From: Streptomyces rimosus
GTDB taxonomy: Bacteria > Actinomycetota > Actinomycetes > Streptomycetales > Streptomycetaceae
Assembly (NCBI RefSeq): GCF_008704655.1
Contig: NZ_CP023688.1
Location: forward strand, 5,687,001 to 5,751,000
Direction: 5' to 3'
Length of the DNA: 64,000 nucleotides
Part shown: positions 24,990-32,687 of the stretch, one piece after another
Position numbering within the stretch: position 1 is the stretch's first letter
Layout: the number at the start of each line of letters is the position of its first letter
The notes under the pieces: generated by a model
What the model was told of the DNA's origin: nothing
What the model saw: the letters and a program-made list of their open reading frames with translations, nothing else
The model's database searches: none
Made by a program: the position numbers and the translations under genes

Positions 24990-26441
24990 TTACGGGCAGG
25001 CCGCCTCGTCCCCCGTCAGCGTCCCGAAGTCGCCGGAGCCCGACGGCTGGGTCGGGTCGTCGGAGCGGACCTTGTGGACCGCCTTGAAGTCCTTGCCGAC
25101 CGTGACGCGCAGCAGCTCTCCCTGGCCGGGGACCTGGCGCAGGGCCGCCCCGGGCAGGGCGGCGGACAGGGAGCGCACCGAGCGGTTCCAGCGCGGGTCG
25201 TAGGAGATCACCGTCCGCCGTACGCGCGTGGGGGCGTTGCCGGGCGTTCCGGTGGTGTCGAAGCCGGTGGCGCGCAGGGCCTTGTCCACCGTGCGGCCCA
25301 GCCCCATCCGCCCGGCGCCGTTGTCGACCTGCACCCGGATCGTGCCGGGCGGTACGTCCACCGCCGTCGCGCGCTGCCGGCCGGGCCGCCGTACGGCCAG
25401 TGGCCGGTCCTCGCGCAGGGCCTGGAAGAGCTTCTTCGCCTTGGCCTCGTTCCACATCACGGTCGAGCCCACGTTGGGCACCTGGAAGTCGATGTCGCTC
25501 ACCGGCACCGAGGCGAATTCGGAGGACGACGGGTTGAAGCCGCGCAGCGCCTGGCCGAGGTCGACCATCTCGTCGGCGCCGAAGCCCTTGTCGGCCCGTA
25601 CGGACTCCAGCAGCGCGTCGGTGATGTGCTTGAACTGGACCGGGTTCAGCAGCGCCCCGGAGCTGGTGATCTTGTGCATGAGCGCGGCGAAGAAGCGCTG
25701 CTGGCGCTGCATCCGCCCGAGGTCGGAGGCGCTGTCCAGGTGCCGGGAGCGGACGTACTGGAGTGCCCGGCCGCCGTCCAGCCGGGAGCGCCCGGGGGGC
25801 AGGTCCAGGCCGGTGTAGCTGTCCTTCAGGGGGCGCGTGGTGCAGATGTCCACGCCGCCGACCGCGTCCACCGTCTTCATGAAGCTGGTGAAGTCGACCT
25901 CCAGGTAGTGGTCGATGTGCACCCCGGTCATGCGCTCGACGGTCCGGATGGTCAGGCCCGGCCCACCCTCCGCGTACGCCGCGTTCAGCTTGACCGGGTG
26001 GCCGTGGTGCTTCTGCCCGGTGGTGGTGTCGGTGTGCGGCGGCGTCAGGGCGTACGAGTCGCGGGGCAGGCTGACGACACTGGCGCGGTTCCGGTCGGCG
26101 GACAGGTGGACCAGCATGATCGTGTCAGTGCAGTGGCACGGCTCGCCGCCCAGGTGGTAGCGGCGCTTCTCTTCGCGGGACAGCTTGTCCCGGCCGTCCG
26201 TGCCGACGACCAGGAAGTCCATGCCGTCCCCGCCGCTGTTGTCCGGCCGGTCGCCCAGGCCCTTGAAGGCGTCCACCCGGGCGATGCCGTCCTGCACGCC
26301 GGTGACCATGGCGTGCCCGATGCCGCCCGCGGCCAGCAGCAGCAGCGAGACGCTCGCGGCCATGCGCAGCCCCCAGCGCGGCCGCCCGTCCGGGCGCCGG
26401 TGACGGGCGGAGGGACGGGGCGGGCGGTGCGGTGCGGTCAT
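24990..26441 (-). CDS. LCP family wall-polymer ligase with LytR_C domain, 483 aa
   Basis: Second LCP protein. After a short basic cytoplasmic start comes a membrane segment (about 28-46). The LCP domain shows FLVVGTDGRDKLS, CHCTDTIMLVHL, SLPRDSYALTPP, KLNAAYAEGGPGLTIRTVER and LQYVRSRHLDSASDLGRMQR. A C-terminal LytR_C module (about 375-470) contains IRVQVDNGAGRMGLG and VISYDPRWNRSVRSL. The ATG at 26441 has GGAGG 7 nt upstream. It lies behind and in the same direction as no other gene, and is divergent from a family 2 glycosyltransferase that may build the polymer it attaches. Confidence 0.93.
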   Translation of the reverse strand: MTAPHRPPRPSARHRRPDGRPRWGLRMAASVSLLLLAAGGIGHAMVTGVQDGIARVDAFKGLGDRPDNSGGDGMDFLVVGTDGRDKLSREEKRRYHLGGEPCHCTDTIMLVHLSADRNRASVVSLPRDSYALTPPHTDTTTGQKHHGHPVKLNAAYAEGGPGLTIRTVERMTGVHIDHYLEVDFTSFMKTVDAVGGVDICTTRPLKDSYTGLDLPPGRSRLDGGRALQYVRSRHLDSASDLGRMQRQQRFFAALMHKITSSGALLNPVQFKHITDALLESVRADKGFGADEMVDLGQALRGFNPSSSEFASVPVSDIDFQVPNVGSTVMWNEAKAKKLFQALREDRPLAVRRPGRQRATAVDVPPGTIRVQVDNGAGRMGLGRTVDKALRATGFDTTGTPGNAPTRVRRTVISYDPRWNRSVRSLSAALPGAALRQVPGQGELLRVTVGKDFKAVHKVRSDDPTQPSGSGDFGTLTGDEAACP

Positions 26442-26722
26442 GGGGACACCTCCGCGGCGGGGTCGGGGGGCGAACGGAGCGGGGGAGGGCGAAGGGGACG
26501 GGAGCGGGAACCGGGACGAGGGCGTACGGGCGGGACGCTGCGGATCCGGGCGGTCCGGCCGGGGACCGGAGGACCGTCTCCGGATCAGGACGAATCGTCT
26601 CCGCAAGGGAACGGAGCGGGCCGGGTCACCGTAGGCCCATATGATCGGCTGTAAAGCGCCACACGCCGGGCGCCGGGCCCAAGGCCACCCGCCTGCCGTC
26701 GGCTCCCGTCCCCCATACGCGG

Positions 26723-26728
26723 TAACGT
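26723..26728 (+). promoter_or_regulatory. Candidate -10 box (TAACGT) for leaderless glycosyltransferase transcript
   Basis: TAACGT is followed by 7 nt and the ATG at 26736. The possible GTG start at 26727 lies inside this box, which argues for the ATG. Confidence 0.55.
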
Positions 26729-26735
26729 GACCGCG

Positions 26736-27797
26736 ATGAACGCCACGCCACCGCAGCAGCCCCCGGCCGTCTCCGTGATCATGCCGGTGCTCAATGAGGA
26801 ACGTCATCTGCGCAGCTCGGTCGAGCACATCCTGGCGCAGGACTACGCCGGTGAGATGGAGGTGGTGATCGCGCTCGGGCCCTCGACGGACCGTACCGAC
26901 GAGATCGCCGCCGAGCTGGTCGCCGAGAACGCCGGGAACGAGCGCGCCCGGGTGCTGACCGTGCCCAACCCCACCGGCCGCACCCCGGCCGCCCTGAACG
27001 CGGCGATCAAGGCGTCCGGCCACCCGATCGTGGTGCGCGTCGACGGCCACGGCATGCTCTCGCCCAACTACATCGCGACCGCGGTGCGCCTCCTGGAGGA
27101 GACCGGCGCGCAGAACGTCGGCGGCATCATGCACGCCGAGGGCGAGAACGCCTGGGAGGACGCGGTGGCCGCCGCGATGACCTCCAAGATCGGCGTGGGC
27201 AACGCCGCGTTCCACACGGGCGGCGACGCCGGCCCGGCCGACACGGTCTACCTGGGCGTCTTCCGGCGCGAGGCGCTGGAGCAGCAGGGCGGCTACAACG
27301 AGGAGTTCATCCGCGCCCAGGACTGGGAGCTGAACTTCCGCATCCGCGAGGCGGGCGGGCAGATCTGGTTCTCGCCGGAGCTGAAGGTGCAGTACCGGCC
27401 GCGGCCCAGCGTCCGCGCCCTCGCGAAGCAGTACAAGGAGTACGGGCGCTGGCGCCACGTCGTGGCCCGCTACCACTCCGGCTCGATCAACCTGCGCTAC
27501 CTGGCGCCGCCGACCGCCGTGTGCGCCATCGCGGCGGGCGCCGTGGTCGGCGCCTTCGTCACGCCCTGGGGCTTCGTCGTACCGGCCGGTTACGTGGCCG
27601 CCATCGCGGCGGGCTCGGTACCGGCGGGCAAGGGGCTGCCGCTGAAGGCCCGCGCGCAGATCCCGGTCGCGCTGGCGACCATGCACATGTCCTGGGGCTG
27701 GGGCTTTTTGACCAGCCCGCGGTCGCTGGCCAAGAAGGTCATCGCCAGCCGCCGCCCGGCGGTGACGGCCCCGCGCCGCCCGGCCGCGGCCGAGTGA
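26736..27797 (+). CDS. Family 2 glycosyltransferase with C-terminal membrane segments
   Basis: A 353-residue inverting GT-A glycosyltransferase. The nucleotide-binding start AVSVIMPVLNEERHLRSSVE, the DXD-type motif VVRVDGHGML, the acceptor-site region FIRAQDWELNFRIREAGG and the helix motif KQYKEYGRWRHVV are visible. Two or three hydrophobic segments follow (about 250-315), placing the active site on the inner face of the membrane. A perfect 32-bp palindrome follows as terminator. With divergent and nearby LCP genes, a role in wall glycopolymer or exopolysaccharide synthesis is plausible. The sugar donor is unknown. Confidence 0.9.
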   Translation: MNATPPQQPPAVSVIMPVLNEERHLRSSVEHILAQDYAGEMEVVIALGPSTDRTDEIAAELVAENAGNERARVLTVPNPTGRTPAALNAAIKASGHPIVVRVDGHGMLSPNYIATAVRLLEETGAQNVGGIMHAEGENAWEDAVAAAMTSKIGVGNAAFHTGGDAGPADTVYLGVFRREALEQQGGYNEEFIRAQDWELNFRIREAGGQIWFSPELKVQYRPRPSVRALAKQYKEYGRWRHVVARYHSGSINLRYLAPPTAVCAIAAGAVVGAFVTPWGFVVPAGYVAAIAAGSVPAGKGLPLKARAQIPVALATMHMSWGWGFLTSPRSLAKKVIASRRPAVTAPRRPAAAE

Positions 27798-27831
27798 GCC
27801 CGGCGGCCCGCACCGGCGCCTGACGCGCACC

Positions 27832-27863
27832 CGGCGCCCGTACGCGATCGCGTACGGGCGCCG
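27832..27863 (+). terminator. 32-bp perfect palindrome, terminator of the glycosyltransferase gene
   Basis: CGGCGCCCGTACGCGA and its exact complement abut without spacer from 34 nt after the stop. It would fold into a very stable hairpin with a small central loop. Confidence 0.8.
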
Positions 27864-28027
27864 ACGCGTATCGTCCGGCCCGGCTCCCTCCCGTACCGCC
27901 TCATGCGCACCACCCGACCCTCCCGTCACCGAAGCGGACACGGGCTGGGCACGGACGCATGGTCGTGGTTACGATACGTGTCCCGAGCGTCACGCATCGT
28001 GCTCGCCGACCGGCTGGAGGTGCCCCC

Positions 28028-29458
28028 GTGCGTCCATGGGCGGCACTGGTTGTCCTGCTGTGCGGCACCTTCCTGGCCAACCTCGACGTCTTCATCGTGG
28101 TCGTGGCGATGCCCGCGCTGGAGCGGGACCTCGGGGCGGACGGCGGCCAGCAGCAACTGGTCCTCGCCGGTTACCAGTTGGTCTACGCCCTCGGCCTGGC
28201 CGCCGGCGGACGGCTGGGGGACGCGCTGGGCACCCTGCGCGTCTTCGGCCTCGGCATGGCCGTCTTCACCGGCGCCTCGGTCGTCTGCGGCGTGGCGCCC
28301 ACCACGGCCGTGCTGGTCGTCGCGCGGATGGTGCAGGGCGCCGGCACGGCGCTGATGGTGCCGCAGGTCTACCGCGCGGCGCGCACCCTGTTCACCGGCG
28401 CGGCGCAGCGCCGGGCGTACGCCGCGATCGGCGCGGTGATGGGGCTCGGCGCCATCGGCGGCCAACTGCTCGGCGGCTGGCTGCTGTCGGCCGATGTCCT
28501 CGGGCTCGGGTGGCGCGCCGTCTTCCTCGTCAACGTGCCGGTGGGCGTCCTGGCGCTCACGCTGCTGCCGTGGGCGGCGGGCTGCCCGCGCCCCGTACGG
28601 CACGGTCCGGTCCGCGCCGACCTGCCGGGCATCGGCCTCGCGGCGGGCGCGCTCGGGCTGTTCGTCGTCCCGCTGGTGGCGGGCGGCGCGGGCGGCATGG
28701 TGTGGTGGGGACCGGCCTGTCTGGCCGCTTCGGTCCCGGTCGGCGCCTGCTTCCTGCGCCATGAACGCGCGCTGGAGGCCCGGGGCGGCTCCCCGCTCGT
28801 ACCGCCGCGGCTGCTGCGCCTCGACGGCTTCCGCCGCGGCATCGCACTGATCATCCTGATCAACTGCGGGCTCAGCGCGTTCGTCCTGATGCTCGGTCTG
28901 CTGCTGCAACGCGGGCTCGACTGGAGCCCGCTGGCCACCGGCCTGGGCATGGCCCCGGCGGCGGTCGCCTTCGCGGGCGGGTCGCTGCTCGCGCCGCGGC
29001 TCGCCCGCGGCGCCGAGCCCCGGCTGCTGGTCCTGGCCTCCCTCGCCGCCACCGCGGGCTACGCGGGCTGCGCCGCGACCGCCCTCGGCACCGACCCGCG
29101 CCTGCTGATCGGCGCGGTCTGCGCCGTCGGCGCCGCGCTCGGCCTGTGCGTCACCCCGGCCCTGTCCGTGACCCTGCGGACCGTGCCGGACGCCGTCGCG
29201 GGCGCGGCGTCCGGCGTGGTCTCCACGGCCCAGCAGCTCGGCGCCGCGCTCGGCGTGTGCGTCTTCGGCTTCCTCTTCTTCGCCCAGGTCCGCGCCACGG
29301 CCGATGTCGTCGGCGCCTTCGCGGTCACCACCGCCGCCCTGACCACGACGTCGGCCGCCGCCGGTGTCCTCGCCCGCGACCTGCCCCGGGCCGCCGCGCC
29401 CGCCGGCCTCCGCGAGGACGTCCCCGGTTCCCCGGCGCCGCGCGACCTCCCGATGTGA
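28028..29458 (+). CDS. MFS drug-type exporter (DHA2/EmrB-QacA-like, 14 TM)
   Basis: A 476-residue major facilitator protein with about 14 hydrophobic segments. Motif LVVLLCGTFLANLDVFIVVV at the start, GGRLGDALGTLRVF in the first loop and RMVQGAGTALMVPQV in the fifth segment are typical of multidrug-efflux DHA2 members. The GTG at 28028 has GGAGG 7 nt upstream; a longer in-frame start would add an unrelated leader. The isoprenyl diphosphate synthase-like gene follows after 44 nt in the same direction, so the exporter may move an isoprenoid-derived or isoprenylated product. That link is inference from position. Confidence 0.9.
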   Translation: MRPWAALVVLLCGTFLANLDVFIVVVAMPALERDLGADGGQQQLVLAGYQLVYALGLAAGGRLGDALGTLRVFGLGMAVFTGASVVCGVAPTTAVLVVARMVQGAGTALMVPQVYRAARTLFTGAAQRRAYAAIGAVMGLGAIGGQLLGGWLLSADVLGLGWRAVFLVNVPVGVLALTLLPWAAGCPRPVRHGPVRADLPGIGLAAGALGLFVVPLVAGGAGGMVWWGPACLAASVPVGACFLRHERALEARGGSPLVPPRLLRLDGFRRGIALIILINCGLSAFVLMLGLLLQRGLDWSPLATGLGMAPAAVAFAGGSLLAPRLARGAEPRLLVLASLAATAGYAGCAATALGTDPRLLIGAVCAVGAALGLCVTPALSVTLRTVPDAVAGAASGVVSTAQQLGAALGVCVFGFLFFAQVRATADVVGAFAVTTAALTTTSAAAGVLARDLPRAAAPAGLREDVPGSPAPRDLPM

Positions 29459-29502
29459 CCCCCGGAAGGTCCTCAGCCCCTCCCGACCGTACGGAGACCC
29501 GC

Positions 29503-30609
29503 TTGTCCCCTCACCCCCGGCCCGCCACCGCGCGGCCGAGCGCCGAAGACCGGCTCGCCGAGGCCGTGCCGCGGGTACGGCAGTACCTGGCCGGGCTCCT
29601 CGACGGCTACCGGCCCCGGTACGCGTACCTGCGGCCCGCCCTTGAACGGCTCGTCGCCGACGGCCGGCGCACCCCGCTCGAATGCGCGCTGCCGCTCCTC
29701 GTCCACGGCGCCCTCGACGGTGGCCTGGAGCCGGCCGTGCCGCTGGCCGGGGCGCACGTCCTGTGGTGGCGGGCCGCCAACACCTTCGACGACGTGTCGG
29801 ACGGCGGTACGGGCACCCGGCTGTACGGGGGCGACCCGGGCGCCGTACTGATCGCGGCCCTGGAGTGCGGTTACGCCCTGCCGCTGCGTGCCCTGACCGC
29901 TCTGCCGCTGCCCGGGGCGCTGCGCGAGCGGCTGGCCGCGGACTTCCTCGACGGCTGGACCGCCGCCTGCGACGGGCAGGTGGGCGACCTCCTCGGATCG
30001 CCGGCCGGGACCAGCCCCGAGGAGGTGCTGACCGTCTACCGGCACAAGAGCGGCGCGGTCTACGGCATGGCCGCCACCCTGGCGGCCCGTCTCGCGCTCG
30101 GCGCGCACCGCGCCGACGACCCGCGCGTCGCGGCCTGGGGCGAGTTCGGCCAGGCCGTCGGCCTGCTCGCGCAGTTCCGCAACGACGAGGACGATCTGCG
30201 CTCCGGCCACCACGAGGACCTCGGCAACCGGACCGCCACCTACCTGCTGGTCCAGCTGCTGCACGCGGCCACCGACACGGACCGGGAACGCGCCCTGGAA
30301 CTCCTCGGCCGGGCCGCCGAGTCGGCCGCCGACCGCCGGGAACTGGCCGCCATGATGTTCGCGCCGGACGTGCTGGCCCCGTACCAGCGCTGTCTCGCGG
30401 ACGTCCACCAGCGCGCCCACGCCCTGCTGGACACCCTCGCCCCCGACTCGCCGTTCACCGCCTGTCTGCACCGGCGCGTGGACGACGAGGTACGGACCAC
30501 CGCGTACGCCGTCGCCCCGGCGGGGCCGCCCGGGACGCACTGCACGCTGCCCCCGGGCCCGGCGGTTCCGGCGGGCCGCGCCCGGGACCGGTCCGGTCAG
30601 AAGGTGTAG
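29503..30609 (+). CDS. ComQ-like class I isoprenyl diphosphate synthase/transferase
   Basis: A 368-residue all-alpha protein of the polyprenyl synthetase superfamily. The first aspartate motif is intact (NTFDDVSDGG, DDxxD); the second is NDEDD in LLAQFRNDEDDLRSG, a variant with Asn at the first position as seen in ComQ-like relatives. YRHKSGAVYGMAA is the usual helix between them. Typical short-chain synthases keep two full DDxxD motifs, so the product may be unusual or the enzyme may prenylate a peptide. The TTG start has GGAG 7 nt upstream. Its 3' end overlaps the convergent LCP gene by 13 nt. It follows an MFS exporter. Confidence 0.8.
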   Translation: MSPHPRPATARPSAEDRLAEAVPRVRQYLAGLLDGYRPRYAYLRPALERLVADGRRTPLECALPLLVHGALDGGLEPAVPLAGAHVLWWRAANTFDDVSDGGTGTRLYGGDPGAVLIAALECGYALPLRALTALPLPGALRERLAADFLDGWTAACDGQVGDLLGSPAGTSPEEVLTVYRHKSGAVYGMAATLAARLALGAHRADDPRVAAWGEFGQAVGLLAQFRNDEDDLRSGHHEDLGNRTATYLLVQLLHAATDTDRERALELLGRAAESAADRRELAAMMFAPDVLAPYQRCLADVHQRAHALLDTLAPDSPFTACLHRRVDDEVRTTAYAVAPAGPPGTHCTLPPGPAVPAGRARDRSGQKV

Positions 30610-32579
30610 GCCGGGTTCACCTTCATGCACGCCTTCTTGTCCTCGCCGTTGAGGGCGTCGGCGCTCTCCGGGGCCTTGTCGGCCTCCTTCTTGTCCTCCG
30701 GCGGCTTCGGGAACGAGGTGCCCTTGCGCCAGTCGTTGCCGATCACCAGCCGCAGCTGGGTGGCCGTACTGGATTCCTTGACGGCGGACTTGGGCAGGCC
30801 GAGGGCCCTGGCCAGGGCCAGGGCGTCGCCGCTGCCCCCCTTGGCCGGGTAGGTGATCGTGGTGTCGGCCTGGGTGGTGAGGCGGGAGTCCGTGGAGGCG
30901 CCCGAGTAGCCGAGGGACACCAGACGGCTGTAGATCACGTTCGCGCGGCCGGAAACAGGGCCGCGGACCGTGCTGTTGGTGCCGTTCTGCACGATGACGT
31001 CCAGCTTGTCCTTGGCGGTCGTCGGTTTCGGCTCGGGCGCCGGCTTCTTTTTCTTCGTGTCCTTGCCGTCCAGCGCGGTGTCGTTGCGCAGGAGGGAGAA
31101 GGTCTGTTCGGCGTCCCCGGGCTTGGGGACGACGTACTCGCCGCCCGCCGCGTACTGCCACGGCATGGTGACCATCGTGATCCGCTCGGTCGGCACCCGC
31201 TGGAGGTCGCCGCCCAGGTCGTACAGCTTCTTGACGCTGCCCAGGCCCTCGTCCACCGTCAGCGCCTTGGTGGCGGCCTCGGCCAGGTCGCGCAGCTTCA
31301 TCGGGTCGGTGAGCTTGGTGCCCGCCTTGAGCTCGCGGACCATCGAGTTCATGTACATGTGCTGGGCCTTGGCCCGGCCGATGTCGGTGTTGTCCTCGAA
31401 GCCGTAGCGGGTGCGCAGCCACTGGAGGGCCTGTACGCCCTTGACCGAGTGGGTGCCCGCGGTCAGCTTCAGACCGCTGCCGTGGCCCTTCTTGTCATGT
31501 GAGTAAACGTTTTTGTCCACACACACGGGGACCCCGCCGATCGCGTCCGCCATGTCCACCACGCCGGCGAAGTCGACCATCATGAAGTGGTCGATGTAGA
31601 TGCCGGTCAGCTCCTTCCAGGTGGCGACCGTGCAGCCGGGGCCGCCGTGCTGGAGCGAGGTGTTGATGGCCGCGGTGGTCTGCGGATAGACCTTGCCGTC
31701 GTCCGGGTCGGTGCACTTCGGGATCGTCACGCGGGTGTCGCGCGGGATCGAGATGACCGACATGCTGCTGCGGTCGGCGGAGACGTGCAGCAGCATCTGC
31801 ACATCGGCCAGCGGCTTGCGGTCCGCGTCCTGGCGGGCGCCGCCGAGCTCGATGTTCTTCTCGCTGTTCCGGCCGTCCGAGCCGAGCAGCAGGATGTTCA
31901 GCGGAGTCTGCCCGAAGGCGTTCGGCTGGGGCTTCTCCAGGCCGCCGGAGCCCAGGTCCAGGGCGTCCTTGCGGAGGTTGCTGTTGAGGTGCTCGTAGTA
32001 CCAGTAACCGGCTCCGGCCGTGCCGACCAGCAGCACGGCCAGGGATATCGCGCTCCAGCGCAGCACGCGTTTGGCCTTGCTGCGCGGCTTGCCGGCGTGG
32101 CGGGTGCCCTTGGCGGCGGGATCGGTGTCCGCGGAGTCCTCGGGAGCGGGGGCGTCGGGGGCGGCGGCACCGGAAGCGGCGGCACCGGTGACGGGTCCGG
32201 CACCGGTGACGGGCCCGGGCGCGGCGGCACCGGCCGGGGGAGTGGAGCCGTCCGCCGGGGACGCGGCGGGTTCCGCCGCCGCTTCCTTCGTGACCTTGGT
32301 GTCCTGCGCGGCGGCGGCCGGACCTTGGACACCCCCGGTGATCACCGGAGGCGTCGCTGCCCGGCCGCCACCGGCCACCGGTGTGCCGGTGATACCCGGG
32401 GCGGCGGGAGCGGCGGCGTTCCGCGGGTTCGGCGCGCCCTGCGGGTTCCGCGCGTTCCCCGTACGGTCCGCCGCCCCGTTCTCCTCGTCCTCCTCGTACA
32501 GGCTGTCGTCCCAGCCCAGATCCTTGGCGTCCGGCCGGCGCCGGCGCGGTCCGTTTCCGCGCACACTGCTCTGCCGCAT
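30597..32579 (-). CDS. LCP family wall-polymer ligase with long cytoplasmic region and LytR_C, 660 aa
   Basis: Third and longest LCP protein. Residues 1-165 are a disordered, Pro/Ala/Gly-rich cytoplasmic region with basic and acidic blocks. A membrane segment follows (about 168-186). The LCP domain has LNILLLGSDGRNSEKN, DVQMLLHVSADRSSMS, SIPRDTRVTIP, AAINTSLQHGGPGCTVATWK, HFMMVDFAGVVDMADAIGGV and LQWLRTRYGFEDNTDIGRAK. A LytR_C module lies near 520-620 (LDVIVQNGTNSTVRG). The ATG at 32579 has GGGGGAG 6 nt upstream. It probably forms an operon with the upstream LCP gene at 32688 (108 nt gap). Confidence 0.93.
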   Translation of the reverse strand: MRQSSVRGNGPRRRRPDAKDLGWDDSLYEEDEENGAADRTGNARNPQGAPNPRNAAAPAAPGITGTPVAGGGRAATPPVITGGVQGPAAAAQDTKVTKEAAAEPAASPADGSTPPAGAAAPGPVTGAGPVTGAAASGAAAPDAPAPEDSADTDPAAKGTRHAGKPRSKAKRVLRWSAISLAVLLVGTAGAGYWYYEHLNSNLRKDALDLGSGGLEKPQPNAFGQTPLNILLLGSDGRNSEKNIELGGARQDADRKPLADVQMLLHVSADRSSMSVISIPRDTRVTIPKCTDPDDGKVYPQTTAAINTSLQHGGPGCTVATWKELTGIYIDHFMMVDFAGVVDMADAIGGVPVCVDKNVYSHDKKGHGSGLKLTAGTHSVKGVQALQWLRTRYGFEDNTDIGRAKAQHMYMNSMVRELKAGTKLTDPMKLRDLAEAATKALTVDEGLGSVKKLYDLGGDLQRVPTERITMVTMPWQYAAGGEYVVPKPGDAEQTFSLLRNDTALDGKDTKKKKPAPEPKPTTAKDKLDVIVQNGTNSTVRGPVSGRANVIYSRLVSLGYSGASTDSRLTTQADTTITYPAKGGSGDALALARALGLPKSAVKESSTATQLRLVIGNDWRKGTSFPKPPEDKKEADKAPESADALNGEDKKACMKVNPAYTF

Positions 32580-32687
32580 TGGGTTCTCCCCCGTCAATCG
32601 GCGCCGGTCACGGCGGCCGGGGCTCGCTTGGTGGTTCGGCTGCCCCGTGCAGCCGTGGCCCGGCCGGGGAGCCCGGCCGGTGTCCTG

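Noticed and set aside
28028..30609. A terpene biosynthetic gene cluster
   Set aside because: There is no terpene cyclase, P450 or other tailoring gene around the single isoprenyl synthase-like gene.
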